A stretch of 8,949 nucleotides of DNA from Verrucomicrobiota bacterium (lineage in GTDB: Bacteria > Verrucomicrobiota > Verrucomicrobiia > Verrucomicrobiales > DEV007), in contig JAQCER010000079.1 of NCBI GenBank assembly GCA_027618625.1, forward strand, positions 1-8,949, read 5' to 3'. A program made the position numbers and the translations under genes. Below the pieces are notes generated by a model that was not told where the DNA came from, made no database searches, and saw nothing but the letters and a program-made list of their open reading frames with translations. Every line of letters starts with the position of its first letter. The stretch's first letter is position 1. Of this stretch, positions 1 through 6,272 are shown piece after piece.

Positions 1-318
1 CCAAAAACTCGGAACCTTTTTTATGCCAAACTTATTGAAGAGCAGTTCAGGTTGCGGGCATACCAATACGGTGACTATCAGGCCCAGTTGGACAGACTGC
101 CCCCGTCGGAGACGTCATGGATCGGTCGGACGAAGGACGGTAAAATCAGCGCCTATCCGTTGTTTCTAGCTTCGCGAGAAGTGAAAAGTTTTACCGCTGA
201 TCAACTCCGGAAGGGAATGGCGGCATGCCTTGAAGCCAATACCCGTCTTGTTACGACCCAACTTGATCACAAAACCGTGCTGTGCCAGTTGGTCATCCGC
301 ATTATCACGGGAACTTGA
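1..318 (+). CDS. C-terminal end of an unrecognised protein (5' end outside window)
   Basis: Frame 1 is open from the first base of the window to TGA at 316-318, giving about 105 residues; the true start lies upstream. The segment begins PKTRNLFYAKLIEEQF and continues with several aromatic and charged residues (RAYQYGDY, SWIGRTKDGKISAYPLF). It looks soluble, with no membrane segment or signal visible, and ends in a hydrophobic stretch LCQLVIRIITGT. I do not recognise the family and assign no function. A TTG at 52 could be used as a start, but the frame is already open before it and no ribosome binding site precedes it. The next gene begins 41 bases downstream on the same strand, so the two could be co-transcribed. 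Confidence 0.6.
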   Translation, partial: PKTRNLFYAKLIEEQFRLRAYQYGDYQAQLDRLPPSETSWIGRTKDGKISAYPLFLASREVKSFTADQLRKGMAACLEANTRLVTTQLDHKTVLCQLVIRIITGT

Positions 319-359
319 CCGAAGAAGGGGGCTCGCAAAAGCTGCCCTATTGAAACCTG

Positions 360-839
360 ATGAAAATTCTGATTATCGCTCTCTTGATTGGTGCATGCGC
401 CGGTGCCGTCGCGGCGCTGGCTGGCGTGGGAGGAGGGATTCTGATGGTGCCAGCATTCAAATACTTTTTCGATCTCGATCAAAAGCAGGCGATCGCCACA
501 TCTGCTGCCGTAATCGTCATCACCGCTTTGGCCATCTCATTTCAGTTTGCGCAGGACAGGCTCATCCAATGGCAAATTTTCGCTTTCACAGCAGTGGGTT
601 CCGCGATCGTCGGCTTCTCTATCGCCGACCGGCTCAAGGCATTCAGCACGACTGCCTTGACCCGGGGATTCGCGATTCTCCTGATCCTCGTGGGCGTGAA
701 AATGCTGTTCGAAAAGCCAAAGGAGTCTGGCAGCGGAAAGCAGACGGAGACTGCAGAGACAGCAGAGACTGCAGAGACAGCGGTCGCATCCAGTGAAAAT
801 GAGCCGAGCGGAGCGTTTCCCGGTGACAGTCGACCTTGA
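360..839 (+). CDS. Half-size TauE/SafE (TSUP) family membrane protein
   Basis: The 159-residue product has about four hydrophobic segments: residues 2-20, 44-62, 72-90 and 102-117. The TSUP signature GVGGG sits at residues 22-26 and is followed by a conserved Pro at 31. TSUP proteins are permeases for sulfonates, sulfite or other organic anions and usually have about 250 residues in two similar halves. This one matches a single half, so it may work as a dimer; single-domain members are known. The last 40 residues are hydrophilic and contain TAETAETAETA, encoded by a perfect tandem duplication. ATG 360 is the first start after the previous stop. No clear Shine-Dalgarno sequence precedes it; a GA-rich run at 321-331 is too far upstream. 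The substrate cannot be told from sequence. Confidence 0.8.
   Translation: MKILIIALLIGACAGAVAALAGVGGGILMVPAFKYFFDLDQKQAIATSAAVIVITALAISFQFAQDRLIQWQIFAFTAVGSAIVGFSIADRLKAFSTTALTRGFAILLILVGVKMLFEKPKESGSGKQTETAETAETAETAVASSENEPSGAFPGDSRP
747..782 (+). repeat. Two tandem 18-bp repeats inside the TSUP gene tail
   Basis: The unit GAGACTGCAGAGACAGCA (747-764) is followed directly by a second copy (765-782) that differs only in its last base. Each unit is itself roughly two 9-bp GAGACNGCA repeats. It encodes the ETAETAETA run in the cytosolic or periplasmic tail. The 9-bp period keeps the reading frame, so copy-number change would only lengthen or shorten the tail. Confidence 0.85.
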
Positions 840-844
840 CAACC

Positions 845-870
845 TGAGAATTAGGCGTACCTAACTCTCA
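845..870 (+). promoter_or_regulatory. 26-bp inverted repeat, candidate metalloregulator operator
   Basis: The arms TGAGAATTAGG (845-855) and CCTAACTCTCA (860-870) pair at 10 of 11 positions around the spacer CGTA. The core TTAGG-N4-CCTAA matches the first 14 positions of the DtxR/IdeR consensus as I remember it (TTAGGTTAGCCTAACCTAA). It lies between the TSUP gene and a metal-binding lipoprotein gene, where an iron or manganese repressor would be expected to act. It ends 2 bases before ATG 873. If that is the true start, the repeat occupies the ribosome-binding region and could also act as an RNA hairpin. There is no T-run after it, so a terminator is less likely. The structure is seen directly; the regulator assignment is inference. 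Confidence 0.5.
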
Positions 871-872
871 AT

Positions 873-2327
873 ATGGAGAGTATCAGACAGTTTATTTCGG
901 CAGAGTTCTGTTTAGTGGGTTCGCGGGCTGTTCGGGGAGTGTGTTTGGTGGCAATCCCTTTAGCGATTGCGTTGGCGATGATTGGTTGCAACCAGAATAC
1001 AGCATCTGATGCCACATCTGGCGGCGCGACCGACTCGGGCGAATCGGGTGGTACTGGCGATGGCAGTCGTCCAAAGGTGATCGCGACGACGACGATCGTT
1101 GCAGATCTGGTGGCGAATGTCGCGGGCGACTCCGTAGAACTGGTAACGTTGATGCCGCCGGGCCGGGATCCTCACCAAGTTACGTTGACGGCGAGGGATA
1201 TTTTTGAGTTGAGGACAGCGGATCTGATTTTCTACAATGGCCTTAGCCTTGAGGGGAAGGTTGAGAACGTTTACAAGGAGTTGAAAGAGAAGGGGGTGGA
1301 AACAGTTGCCGTGAGCGCTGGAATTTCTGGGGACCGCATCATGAAGCCGGAGGGGATTCACCCGGATCCGCATGTGTGGGGTGATCCCATGTTGTGGTCA
1401 GAATGCGTTCGCTCAGTAGTCGATGCTCTCAAGGAAGTTGCACCCTATGCAGCGAGTGGTTTCGAGCTTCGCGGGAATGCGTATCGATTCGAATTGAAGC
1501 GCCTTGATGACTGGATCAAAGGACAAGTGGCGAATGTGCCGTGGGCCAATCCCCGCCGCCGCGTGCTGGTTACGAGCCACGACGCATTCGGCTACTGGGG
1601 GCGCGCCTATCAGTTTGAGGTCGCGAGTCTTCAGGGGATCTCAACCGTCGGGGAAGTGACCCCTAGTGAAATCGCGAAGATGGTGGATTTCGTAAAAGAG
1701 CTGGAAGTTCCGGTGATCTTTGTGGAGACCAGTACGAACAAGGGCCCGATTCAACGAGTTGCCACGGATGCGAAGGTGAAGATCGGTGGTTTGCTTTACT
1801 CCGATTCGTTGGGCGGAGACTATACTCCGACGTTCAAGCTCCGCCTCCAGGAGATTGGCTCTGCAAAGGAATTGCCTGATGCAGGGGTCGGCAACATCTA
1901 TCTGGGAAGGCTGCCGGATAAGTCCATTCACATTCGCATGTTCAGCGACAAGGGGCAGAAGATCTTCGATCGTGCGGGGCGGGAGATCTCCGGGGGAATC
2001 GAGAAGATTGCCCAGCTGAAAGACCTGCTAGGCGACTCCTGGCAGGATGGCTACGTCGCTGAAGACATTGGAAGAGAGGCCGTGGCAATGATCAAAGATC
2101 TTGTCGACTACAAGCCACCAGCCAAGAACTCTGCCGCGGGTGACGACCCGGGGCCTGAAACAGAGCTGCCGCTCACCGGAGAGAATATCGATGTGCGCAC
2201 CTACGTGGGGATGATGAAGTACAACGCCTACAAGATTGCCTCCGAGCTGAAGGCAGGTATCACCCCGGAGAGGTTGAACGAAGCGGCCAAGAGTTCCGCT
2301 GAGAAAGGAATGTTACCGGAACGCTAG
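873..2327 (+). CDS. Zn/Mn-type metal ABC transporter substrate-binding lipoprotein with internal insertion
   Basis: This is a ZnuA/TroA-like (cluster A-I) periplasmic binding protein. The hydrophobic signal segment ends at Cys39 (LAMIGC), a lipobox, followed by a Ser/Gly/Thr-rich linker to residue 65. The binding fold starts at PKVIATTTIVADLV. Four metal ligands can be placed: His101 (DPHQ), His167 (DPHVW), His236 (TSHDAFGYWG) and Asp311 (YSDSLGG). Three His plus Asp fits Zn or the TroA type; the PsaA-type Mn site has Glu at the third position. The family normally closes about 15-20 residues after DSLG with a TYxGMMxxN helix. Here that helix (443-460) comes about 125 residues later, after an insertion. 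The product is therefore 484 residues against a usual ~300. ATG 873 lacks a Shine-Dalgarno sequence. GTG 915 would give a more typical 25-residue lipoprotein signal with two Arg. The transporter partner genes downstream are decayed. Confidence 0.88.
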   Translation: MESIRQFISAEFCLVGSRAVRGVCLVAIPLAIALAMIGCNQNTASDATSGGATDSGESGGTGDGSRPKVIATTTIVADLVANVAGDSVELVTLMPPGRDPHQVTLTARDIFELRTADLIFYNGLSLEGKVENVYKELKEKGVETVAVSAGISGDRIMKPEGIHPDPHVWGDPMLWSECVRSVVDALKEVAPYAASGFELRGNAYRFELKRLDDWIKGQVANVPWANPRRRVLVTSHDAFGYWGRAYQFEVASLQGISTVGEVTPSEIAKMVDFVKELEVPVIFVETSTNKGPIQRVATDAKVKIGGLLYSDSLGGDYTPTFKLRLQEIGSAKELPDAGVGNIYLGRLPDKSIHIRMFSDKGQKIFDRAGREISGGIEKIAQLKDLLGDSWQDGYVAEDIGREAVAMIKDLVDYKPPAKNSAAGDDPGPETELPLTGENIDVRTYVGMMKYNAYKIASELKAGITPERLNEAAKSSAEKGMLPER

Positions 2328-2347
2328 TGTTCCAGGAATTTTGCGTC

Positions 2348-2818
2348 ATGTCATATACTACACCGGCTTCAGACAAGCCATATGCAAGTGCTGACGTCCA
2401 GGTGGCCGCCGCCAAAGTGCCTGCGCTTGAGATTCACGACCTGACGGTAGCCTATCGAAAGAAGATTTTGTTTGGACCGGCTGCTGCGCTGACGTGGGCA
2501 GAGGTTCGCCTCATTGGAGGCGTGGAGGCGGTTGGCAGTATTCTCGTTATCGCGGTGCTTTGTGCCCGGCGCTACCGCATCTCTTCTAATCTAAGCACGC
2601 GGCTGCCTGTTATTTTGTGGCTGACGGTGTTGCACAGCCTCCTTAGTGCAGCGTTAGGTTTCCAACTGGCGAATCTATTGAATTGTCGGCACGCTGCCGC
2701 ACTTGTCGTCGTTGGAATGACCTTGTTCGTGCTCGCCTGGCTGTTCAGTCCCAGACAGGGTATGGTCGCTCTTCTGCTCCGACGAATGCGGAGACCCACG
2801 CCCAGCTTCGAGCACTAG
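2348..2818 (+). pseudogene. Fused remnant of a metal ABC ATPase (5' end) and permease (3' end)
   Basis: The open frame gives about 156 residues from ATG 2348, which has AGGAA about 10 bases upstream. A GTG at 2327 overlapping the previous stop is the alternative start. Residues VPALEIHDLTVAYRKK (2414-2464) are the first strand and A-loop of an ABC ATPase such as ZnuC/MntA-type proteins. The frame then leaves that family before any Walker A motif. From about 2524 it becomes the C-terminal part of the matching membrane permease: EAVGSILVIA, then RLPVILWLTVLHSLLSAALG and LFVLAWLFSPRQG. Walker A, signature, Walker B and most permease helices are missing. The permease part also carries compensating frame disturbances, including an 8-bp tandem duplication at 2515-2530 and an off-frame PGATASLL at 2565-2588. 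I infer a deletion across two former operon genes followed by decay. A functional small membrane protein is not excluded. Confidence 0.8.
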
Positions 2819-2840
2819 CATACAGCACTACCAGTGCTCG
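2809..2840. terminator. Hairpin between convergent genes, possible bidirectional terminator
   Basis: CGAGCACT (2809-2816) and AGTGCTCG (2833-2840) form a perfect 8-bp stem around a 16-base loop. An alternative tighter hairpin uses AGCACT (2824-2829), loop ACC and AGTGCT (2833-2838). The element spans the stop of the + strand remnant and ends just before the lanM stop on the - strand. No T-run follows on either strand, so intrinsic termination would be weak; mRNA 3'-end protection is another possibility. Confidence 0.4.
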
Positions 2841-2842
2841 CC

Positions 2843-5800
2843 TCAATCAGGCACCTCCCACAGCATGGCGCTGGGAATCTGTTCCGGTTCCGCGAATCGA
2901 AGCAGGGCGTAGCCGACGCCGCTGATGCCGCGGAAAAATCCCGGTTGGAAGCAGGCGTTTCGTTGAGGGTCAGTCGCCAGGCTGAACGCTCTGTTCTCCC
3001 TGGCGCGTTGAAGGACAAGCGTTGCGCCGGCCATTGCTATCTCCTTCAGGCGCTGATCCTGCAACTGGCGACCGGCAGTGAACAGAATGTCGATGCGACC
3101 GAAATTGCCACAGCAAAGGTGATCGATTTGAGTGATGCCGGTTGCAACTGTGGTGTCGAGTGCGATCTGCAATTCCTGCAGCATGCCCGAACGTTGCTCG
3201 TCAGGAAAAAGGTTGAGGCAGCCGAGTCGTCCGAGCGCGACTCCGGGCGCGCCATGACACCAGGTACTGATAAAGCGCTTTCTCCCCCGTGGAAGAAAAG
3301 CCGGCCAGTTGCGCTGCTCGGCATCGTAAACCGTGCGCTCGTATTGGATGGCCTTCCACGCCAACTCCAGAAACCTTGGGTCGCCACAGGCGGCGTGGAG
3401 CCGCGCCAGCGCCAACGCCATTCCGGCAGTGCCGTGGGAAAATCCTGCAAGCAGAAGACCATCGGGAACGGATCGCCACGCGACGCTGCCGTCGGCATTC
3501 TCCACCGCCTGATCGCAGAGGTGGCGACCACAGGTGATTGCGATGTCGAGGATCTTTCCATCGCAAGTCGCACCGTAAAGCGTGAGCAGTGACAAGACGG
3601 CACCGGCACTGCCGCCAATGATATCCAGTGATCGATCGCTGAGAATGCGCTCGGTGGTGATGTGCTCACAGAGTGCCGTGGCGATTGCGATATACCGATC
3701 ATCCTTGAGGTACCTGGCGACACAGGTCAGGGCATAAGCCAGAGAGCTCAGTCCACTGCTGCCGCCGATGCCTTCTTTCTCAAGGAGCCCGACGACATCT
3801 TTACTGCCGAGGATGTTCTCGATCGGTCTGATCGCACTGTCGATAAGTTCAGTGTAAGCCCCCTTCATCAGCACCGATTCGGCAGCAGCGAGAAACAGCA
3901 CGATTCCTGCGCATCCGCTGTAAAGGTAGTAGCTGACGCCGCGTTGATTCAGCGCGTCCGGTTGCAGATAGGCAGGCGCCATCCAGGTGGCAAAGCCGTC
4001 GCGTCCACGGATCGAATTCGCCGCGAGGGAGTTGGCAATCCATTCAGCAGACGCCAGCAGGCTGTCGTGATGCACGGGTTTGACCTGGGCAACGATGGCG
4101 TCGGCCCCTTTGCCTACATTCGCCAGCGATGCCATGTGATCTGGTGTTACGAACGCCGAGCGGATCAGTTCAATCTGTTCCTCAACGTGACTCTCGGAGA
4201 ACCCCTCAAGCCGCAGGGCGATCCGGTCTTTGCCCGAGCAGTCGAGGAAATTTCGGCACACCACTTTGCCATCGAGTGCGAGATCACAGCTCGAGGTGCT
4301 CATGGCAAAGTAGGGGACGTCGAGTTGCTCCAGCATCTGTTTCTCCTGTTTGAGGATCTGCCAGTAAGCTGGACGATCGGCCGAGTCCGTTGCAACTCGG
4401 AAGATGTTTTCGAGCAAGATGCTGCGATCGATTCCCAGGCGCAGTGCGGCTGGTGAAAGCGACTGGTGCAACAGCTGCCCGTAGTGGGTGCTGGCGCGAA
4501 AGATCAGCCGCGTAGGACTGTCGAACATTCCCTGAAGGTGGGCAGCGACGCGTTCTTTGTGCGAGACAATGAAGGTGCAGGCATCACTGAATCCGGCCAC
4601 CAGCGCGCCGAGATGATCGTCGGCTGACTGCGGCTTTCCTTCGAAGATCGGAAGGTTCGCTGCGGGTGCGGCGATGGGATTGCGATCCGTGAACGACATG
4701 TCATCGCTGTTCGGGCTGTGCCAGGTACGCTTGGTTTGGGCGGAGGCATAGCCGCCGGTGCCGCTGTAACCGCTGGTGTCAAAGTAGCCCCCCAGGCGAT
4801 TCGTCTGCCACTGTGGAAGCAGGCCCGTGCTGAGCACTGAGTTCCGGACACGCTGCGCCGCGAGCGAAAAGGTGCCGCTGCTCGACTTCTGTGGCATGCG
4901 TGGTTGCAGCAGCGACTCGACATCGATCAGGACAGGGCTGCCTGCAGTGGCGATAACGTTTTCCATGTGGCAGTCGTTTCCATCCAGAAGGTAGACAAGT
5001 GCGAGCAGGGTGCCAGCACAGCGGTAGTAGGTTTCCAGTTCCTCTTCGGAAGCAATGTGCTCTTGAACGATGTTCTCTAGCCAGCCATAGCCATCGCGGC
5101 AAAGCACAACAGGCGTGCGCGGCGCATGTTGCAACCCATCCTCACGCAGCTTGCCGACGAACGTGCCGAATGCATTTTCGTGGGCAATATCCTTGGGCTT
5201 GTAGATGACTCGGGCGCCACTGCTGAACTCAAGGCGATAGACCCTACGTCCGCCACAGTGACGGTCGGAGAGTGGTTTTGATAGGGTTTTAAGCTGGCCC
5301 AGATCTTTGCCGCCAAATAGCCGATCAGCGATCGCTTGCCGATCATCGCGAAGACGGGCTGCGATCTCGCAGATCACTGTGACCATCGAAGTGGTGGAGT
5401 AACTCATCAATCTGGCGAGCATCGAGTATTCGCTGAAGAACTCGGCTGCGCCGCCCGTATTCAACAGGTGATCAAGAAACGCCATGTAGCAGGCATCGCT
5501 GCCGGCACCGGGCGTAGTGCCCTGTGCTTTGCGGAATCGCTCGAAGGAATCGAAGAGAGGCGCCGTTGCCAGTTGAGATAACTCCTCCAGAAGAGTGCTT
5601 TCAAACGCGTCAACGAATGCCGACTCAAGCGCTCCTCCAGCAGATGTCATGAGGGAGTTTCGTGCGGCTTTGAGAAAGGGCAGATAGAAAGGAATGAATG
5701 GTCGCTGCTCGGCCATTTTCTTGTGATTCGTGATGAATTCGGCGGTCTCCGCAGGCGACCAGTTGCCGCCTTCGAGAGCGCGTAGGAAATCGAGATAGGG

Positions 5801-6121
5801 CAGGGGAGCGATCTCTTGGGCGAGTTCAACACCGAGGATGGAAATAGCGATGTCATGCGACCAGTCATCCCACTCAAGGCGCCTCGCGAACCCCTGTTCA
5901 CTTCCACGAGCGGCGGCGGATTTCCACGCGCTGAAGCGATGCTCATTGGCAGCAATGTCACTGCCGGAACTGGCAGGTGTAGGCGCGCCGATGCGTTCTT
6001 CCAGAGTGGCCGCGCGGCGAGCGATCGTCAGCAGACAATGTTCATTCAACAAGTTGGAGCAGACTTCGGATGAATCCATAGAGAGGCAGTCAGGGAATTG
6101 GCGTGGGTTTCTCGTAAGCAC
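2843..6121 (-). CDS. lanM: Class II lanthipeptide synthetase LanM, ProcM-like zinc site
   Basis: This bifunctional cytosolic enzyme phosphorylates and eliminates Ser/Thr of a precursor peptide, then cyclises Cys onto the dehydro residues. The 1092 residues match the family's usual length of about 1000. The N-terminal DUF4135 dehydratase half (about 90-690) keeps the kinase-like motifs: Lys308 in VIYKPK, LLDGNDCHMEN at 379-388 (Asp383, His385, Asn388) and Asp400 in LIDVES. FRASTHYGQLL at 541-551 matches the usual R-x-T-x-x-Y region, with Ser in place of Thr. The LanC-like cyclase half (about 730-1080) has GFSHGTAG at 893-900, WCHGAPG with Cys955 at 954-960 and CCGN with Cys1003-Cys1004. Three Cys ligands instead of Cys-Cys-His are the hallmark of ProcM and relatives. 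GTG 6121 is the longest start. ATG 6079, 14 codons in, aligns better with the usual N-terminus. Neither has a good ribosome binding site. Confidence 0.93.
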   Translation of the reverse strand: MLTRNPRQFPDCLSMDSSEVCSNLLNEHCLLTIARRAATLEERIGAPTPASSGSDIAANEHRFSAWKSAAARGSEQGFARRLEWDDWSHDIAISILGVELAQEIAPLPYLDFLRALEGGNWSPAETAEFITNHKKMAEQRPFIPFYLPFLKAARNSLMTSAGGALESAFVDAFESTLLEELSQLATAPLFDSFERFRKAQGTTPGAGSDACYMAFLDHLLNTGGAAEFFSEYSMLARLMSYSTTSMVTVICEIAARLRDDRQAIADRLFGGKDLGQLKTLSKPLSDRHCGGRRVYRLEFSSGARVIYKPKDIAHENAFGTFVGKLREDGLQHAPRTPVVLCRDGYGWLENIVQEHIASEEELETYYRCAGTLLALVYLLDGNDCHMENVIATAGSPVLIDVESLLQPRMPQKSSSGTFSLAAQRVRNSVLSTGLLPQWQTNRLGGYFDTSGYSGTGGYASAQTKRTWHSPNSDDMSFTDRNPIAAPAANLPIFEGKPQSADDHLGALVAGFSDACTFIVSHKERVAAHLQGMFDSPTRLIFRASTHYGQLLHQSLSPAALRLGIDRSILLENIFRVATDSADRPAYWQILKQEKQMLEQLDVPYFAMSTSSCDLALDGKVVCRNFLDCSGKDRIALRLEGFSESHVEEQIELIRSAFVTPDHMASLANVGKGADAIVAQVKPVHHDSLLASAEWIANSLAANSIRGRDGFATWMAPAYLQPDALNQRGVSYYLYSGCAGIVLFLAAAESVLMKGAYTELIDSAIRPIENILGSKDVVGLLEKEGIGGSSGLSSLAYALTCVARYLKDDRYIAIATALCEHITTERILSDRSLDIIGGSAGAVLSLLTLYGATCDGKILDIAITCGRHLCDQAVENADGSVAWRSVPDGLLLAGFSHGTAGMALALARLHAACGDPRFLELAWKAIQYERTVYDAEQRNWPAFLPRGRKRFISTWCHGAPGVALGRLGCLNLFPDEQRSGMLQELQIALDTTVATGITQIDHLCCGNFGRIDILFTAGRQLQDQRLKEIAMAGATLVLQRARENRAFSLATDPQRNACFQPGFFRGISGVGYALLRFAEPEQIPSAMLWEVPD

Positions 6122-6146
6122 AGAAATACTCTATGCATTTCCTGGG

Positions 6147-6263
6147 TCAAAATGACAGAAGAAGCGGTAAATCGCTTGTTTTCAATTGATTACAAGCTGC
6201 GGATGGAATCTGCAGAAACGGCAGAATTGGGGCTTCCTCCACTGGTTGGAGCCTCAATTCCAT
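6147..6263 (-). CDS. Possible 38-residue peptide ORF, candidate lanthipeptide precursor
   Basis: A short ORF starts at ATG 6263, 9 bases after the dioxygenase stop, and ends with TGA at 6149-6147, 25 bases before the first possible lanM start. The peptide begins MELRLQPVEEAPILPF, a short acidic N-terminus. It continues with IPSAACNQLKTSD and ends LPLLLSF. Ser21 and Cys24 could form a small thioether ring, and Thr29, Ser30 and Ser37 are further dehydration sites. Against it, there is one Cys only, no GG or GA leader cleavage site, and a leader far shorter than usual for LanM substrates. GC at third codon positions is only about 42%, and only a weak GAAAGAG touches the start codon. It could equally be a chance ORF in a 151-base gap. 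The position and the Ser-x-x-Cys pattern are what make it worth listing. Confidence 0.25.
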   Translation of the reverse strand: MELRLQPVEEAPILPFLQIPSAACNQLKTSDLPLLLSF

Positions 6264-6272
6264 CTCTTTCGG

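Noticed and set aside
2834..3592. 252-codon + strand open frame opposite the lanM cyclase domain
   Set aside because: It lies wholly antisense to the zinc-binding part of LanM, where every catalytic residue is in place on the - strand. It is a shadow of the coding bias.
6046..6138. 30-residue - strand ORF from ATG 6138 ending in SAPTC, considered as a lanthipeptide precursor
   Set aside because: It overlaps the lanM start out of frame, the AGGA is only one base from its ATG, and its second half is simply the lanM N-terminal coding sequence in another frame.
6174..6197. Inverted repeat GCTTGT-N12-ACAAGC in the gap before lanM
   Set aside because: The 6-bp stem with a 12-base AT-rich loop is weak, and no T-run or regulator motif supports a terminator or operator.
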